A program made the position numbers and the translations under genes. Below are positions 7,392-14,306 of a stretch of DNA of 34,856 nt, one piece after another. Every line of letters begins with the position of its first letter. Position 1 is the first letter of the stretch. The stretch is taken from NCBI GenBank assembly GCA_009781755.1, contig WQVD01000029.1:1-34856 (forward strand). The letters are read 5' to 3'. The notes beneath the pieces were generated by a model. The model was not told the origin of the DNA, searched no databases, and saw only the letters and a list, made by a program, of their open reading frames with translations. Source of the stretch: Defluviitaleaceae bacterium (lineage in GTDB: Bacteria; Bacillota; Clostridia; Lachnospirales; WQUN01).

Positions 7392-8379
7392 GAAATTAAA
7401 CAAGCGACTCGCTGCATTATGTTTGTCGGTGATGTGTTTGATATTGGTGGTTACCGCTTGTGGTCGTGATGATGGTTTTAGAACTACTTCAGCACCCGGT
7501 AATGACAGCAGTTGGGATTTTGTTGGCGGTGGTTTTGTAGCTGAGCAACATGCAACGACCGGCCGCCCACCCGGCAACGTGTCCATGGCTCCCCCCATGG
7601 CCGACATGCCCGTTAATGCGCCCGATGCTTCGCCGTCCTTCGGTGCGGGCAATCAATATGGCAGTGCGGGTGATGTCACTTGGCAAGATGTCTACGGGCA
7701 GAACGAACGCCACGTTATCCGCCGTGCGTTTGTTCATATGGAAAACGAGGTATTCGACAGCACCGTGGAAGCCCTGCGCGCCGTAGCCCCCGCCGTCAAC
7801 GGTTATATTGAATCGGAAGCATTGACGGGTACGGGTACGCGCCGTTTTACCATCGTGTTGCGCGTACCGGTGGCGACCTTTGATTACGCGTTGCGCCGTA
7901 TTGAAACATTGGGCACCGTCATCCACCAAAATCAATCAGCAGAAGATGTAACCGACCAATTTTATGACTTGGTGGGCAATCTGGAAACGCGCCGCATTGA
8001 AGAAGAACGCATCCTTGACCTCATCGACCGTGCAAGCGATATCCATGAATTGCTTGCATTGGAAGCGCGTCTTTCCAACGTGCGGCAAATGATTGCATCT
8101 TATTTGGCGCAACTTAACCAAATGGCGGGGTTGATTAGCTATTCCACCATCACTGTGACACTAACGGAATATAATCCCTTTCAACCTGCGGTCGGATTAT
8201 CGCTGGGTGAGCGTATCGGCGGTGCATTTGGTGATTCGGTCGATGGTACGGTTGGCGCGTTGCAGGGCATCGTGGTGTTTTTGGCCGGGGCGGTGATACC
8301 GCTGGCTTTGTTGTCTATCGTCGGCTTGGTTATATGGCGGATTGTAAAAGCGGTGAAGAAACGTGCGGTATATCCGTAA
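7384..8379 (+). CDS. DUF4349 domain lipoprotein
   Basis: A 331-residue predicted lipoprotein. The N-terminus has a lipobox LVVTAC with the lipidated Cys near residue 26, then a flexible Gly/Pro/Met-rich stretch. Residues about 110-265 match DUF4349: RRAFVHMENEVFD, NGYIESEALTG, RIPVATFDYAL-like strand, SAEDVTDQFYDL, a coiled coil with EEERILDLIDRA and LEARLSNVRQMI, then YSTITVTLTEY. A C-terminal transmembrane helix ends in basic residues. The ATG overlaps the last eight bases of the preceding gene, so the two are co-translated. They may form a hetero-oligomer at the membrane; this is inference. Confidence 0.88.
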   Translation: MNRKLNKRLAALCLSVMCLILVVTACGRDDGFRTTSAPGNDSSWDFVGGGFVAEQHATTGRPPGNVSMAPPMADMPVNAPDASPSFGAGNQYGSAGDVTWQDVYGQNERHVIRRAFVHMENEVFDSTVEALRAVAPAVNGYIESEALTGTGTRRFTIVLRVPVATFDYALRRIETLGTVIHQNQSAEDVTDQFYDLVGNLETRRIEEERILDLIDRASDIHELLALEARLSNVRQMIASYLAQLNQMAGLISYSTITVTLTEYNPFQPAVGLSLGERIGGAFGDSVDGTVGALQGIVVFLAGAVIPLALLSIVGLVIWRIVKAVKKRAVYP

Positions 8380-8402
8380 GCGAAATCATTCGCCGATAAA
8401 TA

Positions 8403-8446
8403 AAAAATCGCCAACCGGTTGCAACTTGCGACCGGTTGGCGATTTT
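8403..8446 (+). terminator. Bidirectional Rho-independent terminator
   Basis: A perfect ~15-bp stem (ATCGCCAACCGGT and its complement) with an 11-base loop, flanked by A-run and T-run. It can serve the DUF4349 operon on the plus strand and the GH67 gene converging from the right. Confidence 0.9.
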
Positions 8447-8537
8447 GTTTCATGGATTCAGTTGGTGGCAAATTGCCACCAATTGGATTTTTTATTGTGT
8501 TATTGAAAACATTAGGCAATAAAGTCCTTGAAGGTTA

Positions 8538-10466
8538 TCAACCGTAAATCTTGCGCCCGTGTTCATCGCTTACGCCGGTTAGGCGGAAGAAATAATTATT
8601 CAGCACATCGCGCCATTCGCGGGCGTTTTCCAATTGCATGTCAAATCTTTCCCGCACGGAGGTGTATGCTTCCTGCGGGATTTTGTCTTGCAACGATTCC
8701 CATGTGGCGATGAATTGCTTCACATCTTCTACGCCTTCGAAGTGGGTGTCGTAGATGTATTGCAACAGGGTGCGCCCGTCTTTGAGTTTGTAGGTGTAGG
8801 GCAGGCGATGGAAATAGAGCAGGAGTTTTTCGGGGCAGGTCTTGAGGTCTTCGTACAGGTCGCGGACGTAGGGGTGGTATTGGGCGGTGTATTCGGTGCC
8901 GTGGGTGGTGCGGTCCACGCCGACGTGCGAATGCGTGGCGCGGTGGTACGTGCCCCACTTCATGTATTCGTAGCCTTCGGGGTTGGGGCCGTAGTGGTGT
9001 GAGATGTTCACCATCCAACACAGGCCGAGGGGTGCGTTGTATTTCTCGTATACCCAGCGGGAATCTAAGAGCATGTTGGTGATGGGTTCCACCACGTCGG
9101 GGTCGTTGCCAAAGGTCAGGCGCACCCAGTCGCGGGTCAGTTGCTCGGCAGTTTGAGCGGGGTTCCATGCCAAGCGGCCAAAGGCGTACAGGTTGGCTTG
9201 TGCCAATAGATGCCCTGTCCAGTTGTCGTCGTTACCCACATTGGCTACGGCCACCACGGCGGTGATTTCCTCGCCGATGAGGTGTCGCGCCATGCGGGCG
9301 TCGGTTACGGGGGCGTCCAACACTTCTTCCCACTGCACGGCGGTGGCGTACAGGTCTTTTTGCTGGCCGGTGTATTCTTGGGTGACTTGGAATTCCAGTC
9401 CTTGGTGCGTGTGCTGCATCGCACCCAGCAGCGGCGAGTTGGGCTCGCGCACTTGGAAATCTGAGGGGCCGTGCTTGACTTGCAAGATGACATTGTCGTC
9501 AAATTTGCCGTCCAACGGCATAAATTCTTTGTAGGCTGCCATGGGGCGGTCGGTTACCGTGTCGCGCCAGTCTTGCTTGCAATTATATATGAAGCAACGC
9601 CAATAGATGATGCCGCCATAAGGTGCCAACGCACGGGCGATGATGTTTGCGCCTTCGTCTTGGGTGCGCCCCAATGCCGCGGGGCCGCTGCGGAATTCGC
9701 TGTCCGCTTTCATTAGGAAACCTGCGAGGTCGGGGATGCGGGAATAAACGAGTTTGGCCGCTTGTGCCCAATATTGCGCCACGGATTCTTCCGCGGGGTC
9801 GGCGGTTTCCAGCCCGCCCAAGATCACGGGGCTGTCAAAATGCACGGAAACGATTAACCGAATGCCAAACGGACGAAACACTTCGGCTACCTTTTCCAAA
9901 TCGGGCAGGCCTTCTTCGGTGATGAGCTTGGCTGAGTTGGGGTAAACATTCACGTTGTTGACGGCGATTTCGTTGATGCCCACGGAAGCCAACATTCGCG
10001 CGTAGTCCTTGAGCCGTGCCAAGTCAAAGCCGATTTTGCCGTCTTTGAAGAAGAACGACCGCCCCGCGTAGCCGCGTTCAATAGAACCATCGGCGTTGTC
10101 CCAATGGTTGAGCACGCGGTGGGCTACGGCGGGTTTTTCTTTGACGTTCATGGTTTCTACGGGTTCGCCGCGGGTCAGGCGTGCCAACAGTGCGTACACG
10201 CCGTACAACAAGCCGCGCTCGCAACCGCCGGTAATGGTTAGTGCTTGCGGGTCGCCGCGCAATAAAAATGCCTCGGCACCCAATGTTTCGTCGGTATCCA
10301 AGGCAATTGTATAATCACCCTTATTTGCGGGTGTTATGCCAAAGCGGGTCACAAAGCCATGTTGCAATTCTTCCAACGCGAAAGTTTTATCTCCGGTCAC
10401 TTTTGGTAAAAAACCCAGTTGCGCCTTTGTCGGTTGCAACCACGCGCGGTATCCAAAACTAGCCAT
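8538..10466 (-). CDS. aguA: GH67 alpha-glucuronidase
   Basis: Removes (4-O-methyl)-glucuronic acid from xylo-oligosaccharides. With 642 residues and no signal peptide it is a cytoplasmic enzyme that acts on imported aldouronic acids. The catalytic set known from the Cellvibrio enzyme can be matched: Glu257 in KADSE as the acid, and Asp336 (GPSDFQ) with Glu364 (TQEYTGQ) as the paired base residues, 28 positions apart as in the characterised protein. The N-terminal GH67N domain covers about 20-120 and the C-terminal helical domain about 430-640. The start MASFGYRAW follows AGTGGGG; an upstream in-frame start would overlap the promoter. It is divergent from the AraC regulator, which probably controls it. 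Confidence 0.95.
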   Translation of the reverse strand: MASFGYRAWLQPTKAQLGFLPKVTGDKTFALEELQHGFVTRFGITPANKGDYTIALDTDETLGAEAFLLRGDPQALTITGGCERGLLYGVYALLARLTRGEPVETMNVKEKPAVAHRVLNHWDNADGSIERGYAGRSFFFKDGKIGFDLARLKDYARMLASVGINEIAVNNVNVYPNSAKLITEEGLPDLEKVAEVFRPFGIRLIVSVHFDSPVILGGLETADPAEESVAQYWAQAAKLVYSRIPDLAGFLMKADSEFRSGPAALGRTQDEGANIIARALAPYGGIIYWRCFIYNCKQDWRDTVTDRPMAAYKEFMPLDGKFDDNVILQVKHGPSDFQVREPNSPLLGAMQHTHQGLEFQVTQEYTGQQKDLYATAVQWEEVLDAPVTDARMARHLIGEEITAVVAVANVGNDDNWTGHLLAQANLYAFGRLAWNPAQTAEQLTRDWVRLTFGNDPDVVEPITNMLLDSRWVYEKYNAPLGLCWMVNISHHYGPNPEGYEYMKWGTYHRATHSHVGVDRTTHGTEYTAQYHPYVRDLYEDLKTCPEKLLLYFHRLPYTYKLKDGRTLLQYIYDTHFEGVEDVKQFIATWESLQDKIPQEAYTSVRERFDMQLENAREWRDVLNNYFFRLTGVSDEHGRKIYG

Positions 10467-10477
10467 AAAATCCCCAC

Positions 10478-10506
10478 TTTCCAATTTTTGTGATTTCAAG
10501 TATAAT
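10478..10506 (+). promoter_or_regulatory. Promoter of the AraC-GH3 operon
   Basis: TTTCCA (10478-10483) and a perfect TATAAT (10501-10506) are 17 bp apart, about 90 bp before the AraC start. The weak -35 suggests activator dependence. The 131-bp divergent region also holds the start of the GH67 transcript. Confidence 0.55.
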
Positions 10507-10597
10507 CGTGTCAATAGCAAACAACATGGACAGTGTAAGGAATATTTGCATTCTGCCCATGTAGATTTTCAAGATGGCGCCAGGGGAGGCAATGTAC

Positions 10598-11383
10598 ATG
10601 AATCCGGACGATTTTAACAATGCCGTACCTATTTTGGAATATTTCAACTTGCGCAACAACACGCCCGCGTGGCGTATAGAACCTGCGCAGACCGACTTTG
10701 TAGACTTGACTTACGTCATCGGCGGCCGGGCCGAATACATCATTGACGGCGAGTTATACCACGTCAACGCAGGGGATTTGCTATGTATCCCGCCGGGGTC
10801 GTCACGCTCGGCCACCAGTATCGAACCGATGCATTTTGGCGGATTTGCGGCCAATTTTTTGATGCGGCGGCCCGATGGGGGCGAAGTCACCGTTCCGTTG
10901 CCGCTGCATGTGAACATCGGCATCCATGATGATATCATCGCTATTTATAAAAAAATCAACGAAGAATGGCTTAGGCGTTCGCCTGGATATGTAATGCGGG
11001 CGCGCGCTTTTTTTATGATCCTTTTGCAACGCTTTATGGCCATGTTGGTGTACGAAGTAGACACCTACCGTTTTGATCCACGTGTCAAAACCGCCATCCG
11101 CCACCTCTCCGACCACTACGCCGAACCCTTGCAAATCACCGACATCGCCAAGATCGTATCGCTCAATCCCGTATACTTCGGCGCGCTCTTCAAAAAAGAA
11201 ACGCAAATGACCTTCCGCGACTACCTCAATATGATCCGGCTCAACCAAGCCGAAGACATGCTGCGTACTGGCGAATTTAACGTAACCGAAGTAGCATTGC
11301 GCTGCGGCTTCGGCGATGTGTTCTACTTCTCGCGCTTGTACAAAAAGCATAAAGGTGTGCCGCCGAGCAAAACCCTACGGTAA
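10598..11383 (+). CDS. AraC-family transcriptional regulator of xylan genes
   Basis: A 261-residue regulator. Residues 25-95 form a cupin-type sugar-binding domain (AEYIIDGELYHVNAGDLLCIPPGS). The C-terminal ~100 residues hold two helix-turn-helix motifs: LQITDIAKIVSLNPVYFGAL with FKKETQMTFRDYLN, then NVTEVALRCGFGDVFYFSRL ending in the AraC signature FYFSRLYKKHKGVPPS. ATG 10598 sits eight bases after AGGGGAGG; an earlier ATG (10592) is too close to it. Only 36 bp separate it from the GH3 gene, so the two are probably co-transcribed. By position it should sense xylose or xylo-oligosaccharides and act on the divergent promoter; the ligand is inferred. Confidence 0.9.
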   Translation: MNPDDFNNAVPILEYFNLRNNTPAWRIEPAQTDFVDLTYVIGGRAEYIIDGELYHVNAGDLLCIPPGSSRSATSIEPMHFGGFAANFLMRRPDGGEVTVPLPLHVNIGIHDDIIAIYKKINEEWLRRSPGYVMRARAFFMILLQRFMAMLVYEVDTYRFDPRVKTAIRHLSDHYAEPLQITDIAKIVSLNPVYFGALFKKETQMTFRDYLNMIRLNQAEDMLRTGEFNVTEVALRCGFGDVFYFSRLYKKHKGVPPSKTLR

Positions 11384-11419
11384 AATCTTTTTAAAAATAC
11401 TTCCGAAAGGATGATACAA

Positions 11420-13513
11420 ATGCACAAGGAATACTTACAAAAGTCACGCGCGCTCATCGCACAAATGACCGTGGAGGAAAAGGTCGGGCAAATGCTGCAC
11501 ACCGCACCCCCCATCCCTCGGTTGGGCATCCCCGGTTACAACTGGTGGAACGAAGCCCTGCACGGCATTGCCCGCAGCGGCACGGCCACGGTTTTCCCGC
11601 AGGCGGTGGGCATGGCAGCGGCGTTCGACCCCGAGCTGTTGAAGGAAATCGCAAGCATCATTGCAGACGAAGGCCGCGCCAAATTTCACGCCTACCAAAA
11701 AGAAGGCGACACGGACATTTACAAGGGTCTGACATTTTGGTCGCCCAATATTAATATTTTCCGCGATCCGCGTTGGGGGCGCGGCCATGAAACCTATGGC
11801 GAAGACCCGTACCTCACGTCCAGCTTGGGCGTGGCATTCATCCAAGGTCTGCAAGGCCCCGACCCGGAAAATGAACTCAAAGCCGCCGCGTGCGCCAAGC
11901 ACTACGCCGTACACTCCGGCCCGGAAGAAGACCGCCACCACTTTAATGCCATATGTGACGATTACGATTTGTGGAATACGTATTTGCCGCACTTTGAAGC
12001 CGCCGTACTTGAAGGCAAAGTGGAAGCATTCATGGGCGCGTACAACCGTACCCGCCACGAGCCCTGCTGCGCATCCAAGGAATTGATGGATGATATTTTG
12101 CGCGGCAAATGGGGTTTTGAAGGGCATTATGTAAGCGATTGTTGGGCGGTAGAAGATTTCTACAAGCACCACAAAATTGTGGAAGGCCCCGTGGATGCGG
12201 TAGTTATGGCCATCGAAAGAGGCTGCGACTTGTGCTGCGGCCATGTATTTGAAGTGGCTGTCACTGCTGTGGAATCGGGCAAGCTACCCGAATCCCTGCT
12301 CGACCGCGCGTTGGAACGTCTTTTCGTATGCCGCATGAAACTCGGCCTGCTGGGTGGCAAAGAAAACCCCGCCTACACGTCCATTCCCTACGACATAAAC
12401 GACTGTGCCGAGCATAAAGCCTTGAATCTTGAAGTCGCCCGCCGCACCACCGTATTGCTCAAAAACGACGGCGCACTGCCGCTCAATTTTGACAAGCTGG
12501 GTTCCATCGCGGTCATCGGCCCCAATGCCGCAAGCATCCGCGCATTGGAAGGCAACTACAACGGCACCGCATCTCAATATGTAACCGTACTGGACGGCAT
12601 CCGCGAAATCTCCGAACAAACCGGCACGCAAGTGCGCTACGCCCTCGGCTGCCACCTCTATAAGAAGCGTATGTCCAACCTGTCTGTAGAAGACGACCGC
12701 ATCGCCGAAGCTTTGGCCGCCACCCGCAACTCCGACGCTGCCGTCATCGTACTGGGTCTGGACGCCGACATCGAGGGCGAACAAGGCGACACCGGCAACG
12801 AATATTCCAGCGGCGACAAAGCCCATCTTGACTTGCCCGGTCGCCAGCAGCACCTGCTCGAAAAAGTCATCGAAGCCGCCGCGGGCAAACCCGTGATTGT
12901 CGTGGTCATCTCCGGCTCTGCACTGGCCGTCAACTACGCCGACGAACACGCCAACGGCATCATTCAAGCCTTCTACCCCGGTGCCTTAGGCGGTCGTGCC
13001 ATCGCAGAAATCATCGCAGGCAAGGTATCCCCCTCGGCCAAATTGCCCGTCACGTTTTATCGCGGCCTGGACGACTTGCCCCCCTTTGAAGATTACAACA
13101 TGGAAAATCGCACCTACCGTTATTTCAAAGGCGATCCGCTGTATCCGTTCGGATTCGGCTTGAACTACGCCAATTTCGACTTGGCCGTCACCGCGCAGGA
13201 CAAGCAAAAAGTGACTGTCAAAGTCACTAACACCTCCACACGCGATGCCCGCGAGGTCATCCAAGTGTATGTAACCAACCCCGGGCAAAAGGAAATCCAT
13301 AGCCTGTGCGGTGTAGCCAGCGTAGCCCTGACCGCAGGCGAATCACGCGAAGTCACCGTTCCGCTGTCACCCAAGGCCTTCAGCCGCTACGACGCAAAAG
13401 GCGACCTGTACGAAGTCGCCGGGCCGCACACCTTATATGTAGGTTTCACCCAACCCGACGCCCGCAGTGAAGCATTGTATGGAAAAAAAGCCGTGCGCGT
13501 GACGGTGGAATAG
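11420..13513 (+). CDS. GH3 beta-xylosidase/beta-glucosidase-type glycoside hydrolase
   Basis: A 697-residue cytoplasmic GH3 enzyme; by neighbourhood it most likely cleaves xylose from xylo-oligosaccharides. The N-terminal barrel (about 15-310) has IPGYNWWNEALHG, FWSPNINIFRDPRWGRGHETYGEDP and KHYAVHSGPE, the layout seen in bacterial and plant GH3 xylosidases. The nucleophile is Asp240 in YVSDCWAV. The alpha/beta sandwich (about 330-550) and a fibronectin-III-like C-terminal domain (about 590-690) are complete. No signal peptide. ATG 11420 is preferred over 11411 because the GAAAGGA site is then correctly spaced. Activity on glucosides or arabinosides cannot be excluded. Confidence 0.92.
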   Translation: MHKEYLQKSRALIAQMTVEEKVGQMLHTAPPIPRLGIPGYNWWNEALHGIARSGTATVFPQAVGMAAAFDPELLKEIASIIADEGRAKFHAYQKEGDTDIYKGLTFWSPNINIFRDPRWGRGHETYGEDPYLTSSLGVAFIQGLQGPDPENELKAAACAKHYAVHSGPEEDRHHFNAICDDYDLWNTYLPHFEAAVLEGKVEAFMGAYNRTRHEPCCASKELMDDILRGKWGFEGHYVSDCWAVEDFYKHHKIVEGPVDAVVMAIERGCDLCCGHVFEVAVTAVESGKLPESLLDRALERLFVCRMKLGLLGGKENPAYTSIPYDINDCAEHKALNLEVARRTTVLLKNDGALPLNFDKLGSIAVIGPNAASIRALEGNYNGTASQYVTVLDGIREISEQTGTQVRYALGCHLYKKRMSNLSVEDDRIAEALAATRNSDAAVIVLGLDADIEGEQGDTGNEYSSGDKAHLDLPGRQQHLLEKVIEAAAGKPVIVVVISGSALAVNYADEHANGIIQAFYPGALGGRAIAEIIAGKVSPSAKLPVTFYRGLDDLPPFEDYNMENRTYRYFKGDPLYPFGFGLNYANFDLAVTAQDKQKVTVKVTNTSTRDAREVIQVYVTNPGQKEIHSLCGVASVALTAGESREVTVPLSPKAFSRYDAKGDLYEVAGPHTLYVGFTQPDARSEALYGKKAVRVTVE

Positions 13514-13529
13514 TCGTATGTAAAAAGTG

Positions 13530-13557
13530 TTGATTTTCAACGTTAATTGGGTATAAT
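13530..13557 (+). promoter_or_regulatory. Promoter of a putative antisense (antitoxin) RNA
   Basis: TTGATT (13530-13535) and TATAAT (13552-13557) with 16-bp spacing, pointing right, just after the GH3 gene. Transcription would start near 13564. Confidence 0.6.
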
Positions 13558-13589
13558 AAAACAAGTCGCGACTGGAACCGTGACTTGTT
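13558..13589 (-). terminator. Terminator of the small minus-strand transcript
   Basis: AACAAGTC/GACTTGTT stem (13560-13567 with 13582-13589). On the minus strand the hairpin is followed by TTATTATA. Confidence 0.65.
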
Positions 13590-13682
13590 GATGGAGTACA
13601 ACCGTTTTCGGCTTGGCTTCACGCTCAATTTGTTTTACTATCAGAAGAGTCGCAATCCTTGCTCGAGGGGCGGCTCTTTTCG
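13564..13682 (+). ncRNA. Putative antisense RNA antitoxin (type I-like)
   Basis: Inferred transcript of about 118 nt between the promoter at 13530-13557 and a T-tailed hairpin at 13645-13680. It is complementary to the 3' part and 3' untranslated region of the opposing small transcript, the geometry of TxpA/RatA and BsrG/SR4 modules. No sequence match to a known family is claimed. Confidence 0.45.
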
Positions 13683-13777
13683 TTATGCTTCTTTGAATGC
13701 CTACCGGCCAAGAAGGACAAAATCATCCCCAAAGCGGTTTGTAAAAATGCAAATAGAAAAGGCGTGAAGCAAGCCAA
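13625..13777 (-). CDS. Putative small hydrophobic toxin-like peptide
   Basis: A 50-codon frame (TTG start) encodes one hydrophobic segment, PFLFAFLQTALGMILSFLAG, followed by a strongly charged tail RHSKKHNEKSRP and a Ser/Asp/Lys end. This one-helix-plus-charged-tail layout is that of type I toxins. A promoter lies 18 bp upstream and a terminator downstream. The weak points are the TTG start and a very short leader without a good ribosome site; an internal ATG would remove half of the helix. No family recognised, so the peptide is tentative while the transcript is better supported. Confidence 0.35.
   Translation of the reverse strand: MACFTPFLFAFLQTALGMILSFLAGRHSKKHNEKSRPSSKDCDSSDSKTN
13645..13680 (+). 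terminator. Terminator of the antisense RNA
   Basis: AAGAGTCGC pairs with GCGGCTCTT (one G-T pair), followed by TTTTCGTT region on the plus strand. Confidence 0.5.
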
Positions 13778-13794
13778 CCCACGGTTGCGCGTGC

Positions 13795-13823
13795 ATTATA
13801 TCGCGTTATTTCGACAAAGACAA
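13795..13823 (-). promoter_or_regulatory. Promoter of the putative toxin mRNA
   Basis: TTGTCT (13823-13818) and a perfect TATAAT (13800-13795) with exactly 17 bp between them on the minus strand. Start expected near 13788. Confidence 0.7.
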
Positions 13824-14265
13824 GAACGATTGTTTGGCGACTTGCTATTGTGCATGTTGCACAAAAAGCGAACGTAATTTTTGTATAATATCTACGCAGA
13901 CTCTTAGAACTTTGCATGCGCCCCACGTTATACTTCATCCAAGTCATCGGCGTATCCTAGACATCCGCACATGTATACACGGCTCTCACCGCAAACTTAT
14001 GCAAAAGTCACTGCGTGCATCCCGTACAACACATGCTTAAGGATCGAATCGTTACCACCGGACTACAGACTCGACAAGCCGCTGGCCAGCGCAGAGTCAA
14101 CTTTGGGAAGTACTATAACGGGTGCCCACCTATTGCAACAAGCGCAACAAACATACAACCGAATAAAAACTGGCAATAGCAAAGAAAAAATGAGTGCACC
14201 CCAAGCCATGGGGAAGCGCTTACCATCCACGTAGATATTATTTACGTGGGTGTACATAGAAGATA
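13824..14265. other. Intergenic region without a recognisable gene
   Basis: About 440 bp. It has a TATAAT-like box near 13884 without a well-spaced -35, a short hydrophobic minus-strand frame (14063-14257) without a ribosome site, and a CCACGTA/TACGTGG hairpin at about 14227-14250. An unknown structured RNA is possible, but I recognised no family. Confidence 0.4.
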
Positions 14266-14300
14266 AATCAAAATAAAGCCACCCGGCGCATCGGGTGGCT
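14266..14300 (-). terminator. Terminator of surface protein gene 1
   Basis: Stem AGCCACCCG/CGGGTGGCT (14277-14300), followed on the minus strand by TTTATTTTGA, just after the stop codon. Confidence 0.88.
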
Positions 14301-14306
14301 TATTAT

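Larger units (their letters stand above)
13599..13787. repeat. 26-bp imperfect inverted repeat spanning the small locus
   Basis: 13599-13624 and 13762-13787 are complementary at about 21 positions. In the minus-strand RNA they lie at the 5' leader and in the 3' untranslated region, so they can pair over a long distance, as in type I toxin mRNAs. Terminal repeats of a small mobile element are the alternative. Confidence 0.6.

Noticed and set aside
14063-14257. Minus-strand 64-residue hydrophobic frame as a second small toxin
   Set aside because: No ribosome site, no well-spaced promoter and no antisense partner; hydrophobicity alone is not enough.
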